NCBI GenBank assembly: GCA_965178125.1
Contig: OZ237741.1
Coordinates: 1,364,001 to 1,428,000 of the forward strand
Length of the DNA stretch: 64,000 nucleotides
Direction: 5' to 3'
From: Bilabrum cf. latius
Lineage: Eukaryota; Bigyra: Bicosoecida; Bigyra; Bicosoecida
Position 1 is the first letter of the stretch. Every line of letters starts with the position of its first letter. Both the position numbers and the translations under genes were made by a program. The notes below the pieces were generated by a model, which was not told the origin of the DNA, made no database searches, and saw only the letters and a program-made list of their open reading frames with translations. Shown in pieces: positions 60,101 to 64,000 of this stretch.

Positions 60101-63100
60101 CCAATGGTGCAGGCGCTCGATTTCTTCGAGCCTCCTACGACCAAGCCACGATCCAGGACATTGGTCCTAAGCTCGCGAGCGATGGTATGCCAACCAGCGG
60201 TGGTTCTAGGATTAAATTGATCGGTCGAAACCTTGGAGCACCCGACGGCAGCGGCGGATTCGCCGGCGGGCCGCTCGTGGTGCTGGATGTTTCTGGAGGT
60301 AGTGCCAATGCCTCCTCTTCGAACGGAACCAGCGTCTCAGGCAACAACCCCCCTGCGTTGGTGGCACCAGACGGAGGGCCCCTGTACCGTGATCGCGTGG
60401 TGGAAATGAGGTCGCTGTCAGGGACAGGGGCAGCTTGGATCAGCTGCGGGGCCGTGCTCTGGGTTTCCCACGAGGAGCTCGAGTGCGTCCTCCCGGAGGG
60501 TATGGGCAAGACGGTCGATGTTCGCATCCGAGTTGGCAACGCCCCTCCTGTTGTAGTGCGAGGCGCTGCATCGTACGACCCTCCTGTTGTCAGCTCCATG
60601 GCCGTGTACCAGCCCATCCCGGGGATGGCTGCGGCGCAGATGGGCAGGGCTGGGCTACTGAGCGCGGGCGGGCCCGAGACGGTGGCATCTCCAGGAGGAG
60701 AACCACTGCAGGGCAACACAACGGGGGGCTACGTCGTGCAACTGCTCGGCGAGAACTTTGGCCGGCCCTTTGGCGCGTCAGCCGGGTCGCCGTCCCTTTG
60801 CGTGTTTCTTGCCCACGTGTACCGAGCTAGACCAGACAGCATGCCCTCGTGCGACAACCGGGAGTCGTTCCTCGGGGAGGGCGAGATCGAGGCTGCCTCG
60901 ATCTTGCACTGGTGGCATGATGAGGTCATGTTCATCGTGCCAATCGGGGCTGGCACTCGCGAGATTCGCCTGTTTGTCGCTGGCAACCTGCTGGCCGCGG
61001 ACAGGGCCGTGCTGGCCAACACCACCGCTTCGCCTGCCACCCCTGCTGTGCCATCCATGCCCGGCTTCTCGTACCGGGCCCCATGGATCGAGCCGGGCGG
61101 CTTGCGGCCGGACCGAGGGTCCACAGATGGCGGTGACTTAGTGACTGTGTTCGCACGGAACCTGCCGCCTCCCCTGCTGGAGGGTGCAGAGGCGCAGGCC
61201 GCGGCGGATGCGCTGGCTTCCGGCATGGGCGTTCCGATTTCGCTGGCGCCGTTCCTGCCAGTGGCTTGGCTGCGAGTGGATTTCTGGAAGGACTGCATCA
61301 CGAACGCAAGGACGATCGACGGGTTGTTCCCCAACGACCCACGGGTGTCCAGCTGCTACCCCCGGAGAGACGATCGCATCGACATCCGGCAGCAAGATAT
61401 GGAGTCGATCGTGTTCAACTCGGCGCCTGGCGTCGGGAAGGACCGCCACATCTATCTCACGATTGTCGAGGGCAACATGGGAGCAAACACGAGCAGTGTG
61501 AACTCTGCCCAATGGAACTACGATCCTCCTCAGATTGATGGTGCCGACCCCTCCGGTCTAGAAGTAACGGGCAATGTCGTGGATGAGATCGACCTTGTGG
61601 CTACCATGCAGGATGAGTACCAGGCAAAGTTCGTGGGTCGCAACTTCGGTTATGATGCTGACGCAGACCGACAACGCTGGACGCCGGAAGAGCGGCGGCT
61701 CGTGCTGCGTATCGGAGGGCAGGAGTGCCTGCCAAACACCACTATCCGCGCCCGTGAAACCATCCGCAGAGGGGATGGTGTCGTCGGCTTCCGGCCCACC
61801 GTGTCGTGCGTCATACCCGAGCTCTCGGTAGGGTACAAATCGATCGAAGTCGAAGCAGCGGGCTAGAACGGCACTTCCGAGGATATCCTCCTGTTCGCGT
61901 GCGACGGAGGCTTCTTCGGGGATGCCACTGAGCTTTGCCTACCATGCCCCATGGGTGCTGACTGCTTCGGGCACCTGAGACTGGTGCCACAGCTGCATGA
62001 TGATCTGATTCAGCAGCGCAACATCGAAATTCAGTAGCTGCGCGAAGCTATTGTGCAGCTTCAGGCGGACGCAGAGGGGACCACCTTAGACTCGTCTCGT
62101 CGCGCACTGCAGGACGCCGGCGGCGGATCCGACGAGCGGGACAGTGGCGAGCTGCGGTCGCCTGCCAATGCGAGAAGCCTGGGTGCGTCTCTTGACCACC
62201 CGAGGTACTTGACGGTCGACATCGACCTGGACGACGGCCCCTGGCAGCCGAAGTACTCTACCGTGCTGTTCCACCGCCCTAGGCCGCAGCCTGGTTGGTT
62301 CAACCTGAACGACACGGAGCAGCTGTCCGAATGCCCCGAGCTTTTCCGCATCGAAGATCGTGCGTAGTGCGTCGTGCCTTGTGACCCTATATGGGCGTGT
62401 ACCGGGGACAACTTCTGCGCCACAGGCTACAGAAGCGTCGGTCCCGAGTGGAGATGCAACGCCTGCGACGAGGGCTACTACCGCCGGGCTGGGGAATGCG
62501 TAGAGTGCCCCGACAATCCGTGGATCCTGATCGCAGTATTCATCATCATCATGATCTGTGGCGTGGGGTTCGTTTACTTTCTGGCCAAGTACAACATCAA
62601 CCTGGTTCTGACCACACTGGGAATGGACTTTTTCCAGGTACTCGCTTTATTCGCCCAGTCACGGGTTCCCTGGCCCCCTGTGCTGGAGGAGATCCTGCAC
62701 GTGCTGTCCGCGTTCAACCTCAACATTGAGATCACCGCACCCGAGTGCACGGTGCCCGACCTCAGCTACATGTCCAAGTGGGTGTTCATCATGATGCTGC
62801 CCGTAGCCGGTCTCGTGTGCCTCTCGCTCGTGTACTTCAGCGTGTCCGTGTACGAGCACTGCATCAAGGGCAAGACCAGGACCGAGGCATGGTACGGTCA
62901 GCACCTGAACAGGTGCATCTCCATGTTCCTCGTTGGCGGGTACATCTTGTATCTCATCCTCTCCAGGACGTCCTTTGACGTGCTCAACTGCTAGGTGAGG
63001 CGCTTGAGTTTGCTGCTGCCTGTTGCTTTGACCACTTTGTGCTTGCCTGTGTACCGTGACTCTATCGCGTCGTTCGAAATTCCCGTATCTCGCAGCCGAC

Positions 63101-64000
63101 GACCCCTCCAGATGGCCGCCTGTACCTCCAGGTTGTGTTCGAGCCGTGCAGCAAGCCCGGCGGGGTGCATCGCACGCTTCTTGGCCCCGCCATTATCACC
63201 ATGCTGGTGTACGGCTTGGGGTTCCCCGCGATCGTGTTCTACGTGCTGTACACCAACCATGACCTCATCATGGAGGACCAGCTGCTGCGTGCCATGAGGA
63301 TGGGCGAGGACACTGTGACAAACCCTCACGCGCACACGATTCGCAGGAGGTACTCTAAGATGTACTTCGCATTCAAGCCCATCGGTTACCGCATCTACTG
63401 GATGCTGGCGCTGATTGCTCGCAAGTTCTTCTTCGCGCTGACGTCACTGCTGTTCGTGCGCAACGCGGTGATGCAGCTGTCCATGTCTCTCCTCGTGATG
63501 TTCGCCGCCTTCGCGGCTCAGACGAGGTTCCACCCTTTCATGTCACCGGACGAGATGGAGGACACGCTTAGGCAGCACAAGCGGCTGTCATTCGACCCCA
63601 GCTCGCCCCACTCCAAGCTGGCAGCAACCATCAAGTCGGTGGTGCAGAAGGGCAGGAAGCGGGCCACGTACGGACAGGGCTTCCAGAGGCTGACCGAGTC
63701 ACCCAACCTGCTCGTGCAGTTCGGTGGCACAGTGATGGGGGCCGCCATTAACTACAACACCATCGAGTCCGTGCTGCTAGGATCTGCCGTGCTGGTCAAC
63801 CTGAGCGGCATTATGTTCAGCTCGGGCCAGCTTAACACGGACGAGACGGGTGAGTACTATGCTGGGTACAGGGACACTCTCATCGCGCTGACTCTGGTGA
63901 TTATTTTCGGCACACTGATCTACTTCTTTGCGGTGTTTGCGTACGACATCTACACGCTCTGTGCGTCGGCCCAGGAGGCAGAGGCAGGGGCCGGGAAGAG
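51142..64000 (+). CDS. Giant secreted/membrane protein: LCCL, LamG-like, sushi, cadherin, IPT/TIG, membrane helices (3' end outside window)
   Basis: Exons 51142-51562, 51731-62994 and 63096-64000+ join in phase; about 4,195 codons are visible. Order: signal peptide ending in ARA-Q (the Gln is TAG 51235), LCCL domain (SCSATFED...CPGEC...VCSGAAL), a second LCCL (51733-51960), two ConA/LamG-like regions (52200-52900; 54240-54900) with a Cys-rich stretch between, a sushi module (54995-55140), two cadherin-like repeats (55150-55800; NNINDPPRF, LDFE), many IPT/TIG repeats to 61860 (ILGSNFGP-type motifs), a Cys-rich GCC2/GCC3-like segment (61890-62520), then at least seven hydrophobic helices from 62521 on. 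About twenty sense TAGs. Probably a large surface receptor or channel-like protein. Confidence 0.85.
57796..57852 (+). other. Two sense UAGs aligned with CAG in sister IPT repeats
   Basis: The repeat end here reads C-TAG-T-S-E-G-T-G ... V-S-V-G-G-TAG-A-S-S. The next repeat reads C-CAG-T-A-E-G-A-G ... V-S-V-D-G-CAG-N-S-S with the same spacing (CAG at 58138-58140 and 58192-58194). An earlier repeat has C-CAG-S at 56494-56496. Both TAGs therefore replace CAG within one protein. Confidence 0.92.

Overview
This is a gene-dense, GC-rich stretch of eukaryotic nuclear DNA. It holds 22 protein genes in 64 kb, on both strands, often head-to-head with only tens of bases between start codons. Introns are few, short (about 70-230 nt) and GT-AG, typically with gtgag donors and cgcag acceptors. 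The products include tubulin-ligase-like, Tubby, ARM, EF-hand, E2, UNC-45 and LCCL/IPT proteins. They point to a flagellated protist or alga: the P5C dehydrogenase and one E2 look plant/algal, and the large LCCL/cadherin/IPT membrane protein is of a kind seen in algae and oomycetes. I cannot name the lineage.

The main result is the genetic code. Nearly every conserved gene is cut into pieces by in-frame TAG. Reading TAG as an amino acid restores full-length, colinear family members that end at TGA (once at TAA). Three independent alignments assign TAG to glutamine: the invariant Gln of biotin-protein ligase (TAG at 41250), the conserved Gln of TatD nucleases (45488-45490), and two TAGs (57796, 57850) that line up with CAG in a sister repeat of the same protein. 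By hand count there are about 90 sense TAGs. I found no in-frame TAA or TGA inside a supported exon, so only UAG is reassigned. All CDS calls below read UAG as Gln.

Layout. 1-11 kb: 3' end of a TCAIM-like gene; a head-to-head ARM/EF-hand pair that looks ciliary; mitochondrial P5C dehydrogenase; a small unknown; a Dbp5-like DEAD-box helicase; a coiled-coil unknown. 11-24 kb: a BTB-Tubby fusion, a protein kinase with a large insert, a small LRR-like gene, a redoxin with a 16-nt exon, and a tubulin-ligase-like protein with a C-terminal WW domain. 24-33 kb: UBC27-like E2, UBC9-like SUMO E2 and a 2,129-residue unknown. 33-51 kb: an ankyrin gene with an apparent 1-base frameshift, an oversized UNC-45-like chaperone, biotin-protein ligase, a coiled-coil unknown, a TatD nuclease, an 846-residue unknown and glutathione reductase. 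51-64 kb: one giant secreted/membrane gene (signal peptide, LCCL, LamG-like, sushi, cadherin, IPT/TIG repeats, Cys-rich segment, at least seven membrane helices) that runs off the window.

The genes do not form one pathway. Themes are cilia/cytoskeleton, ubiquitin/SUMO conjugation, and mitochondrial or redox housekeeping.
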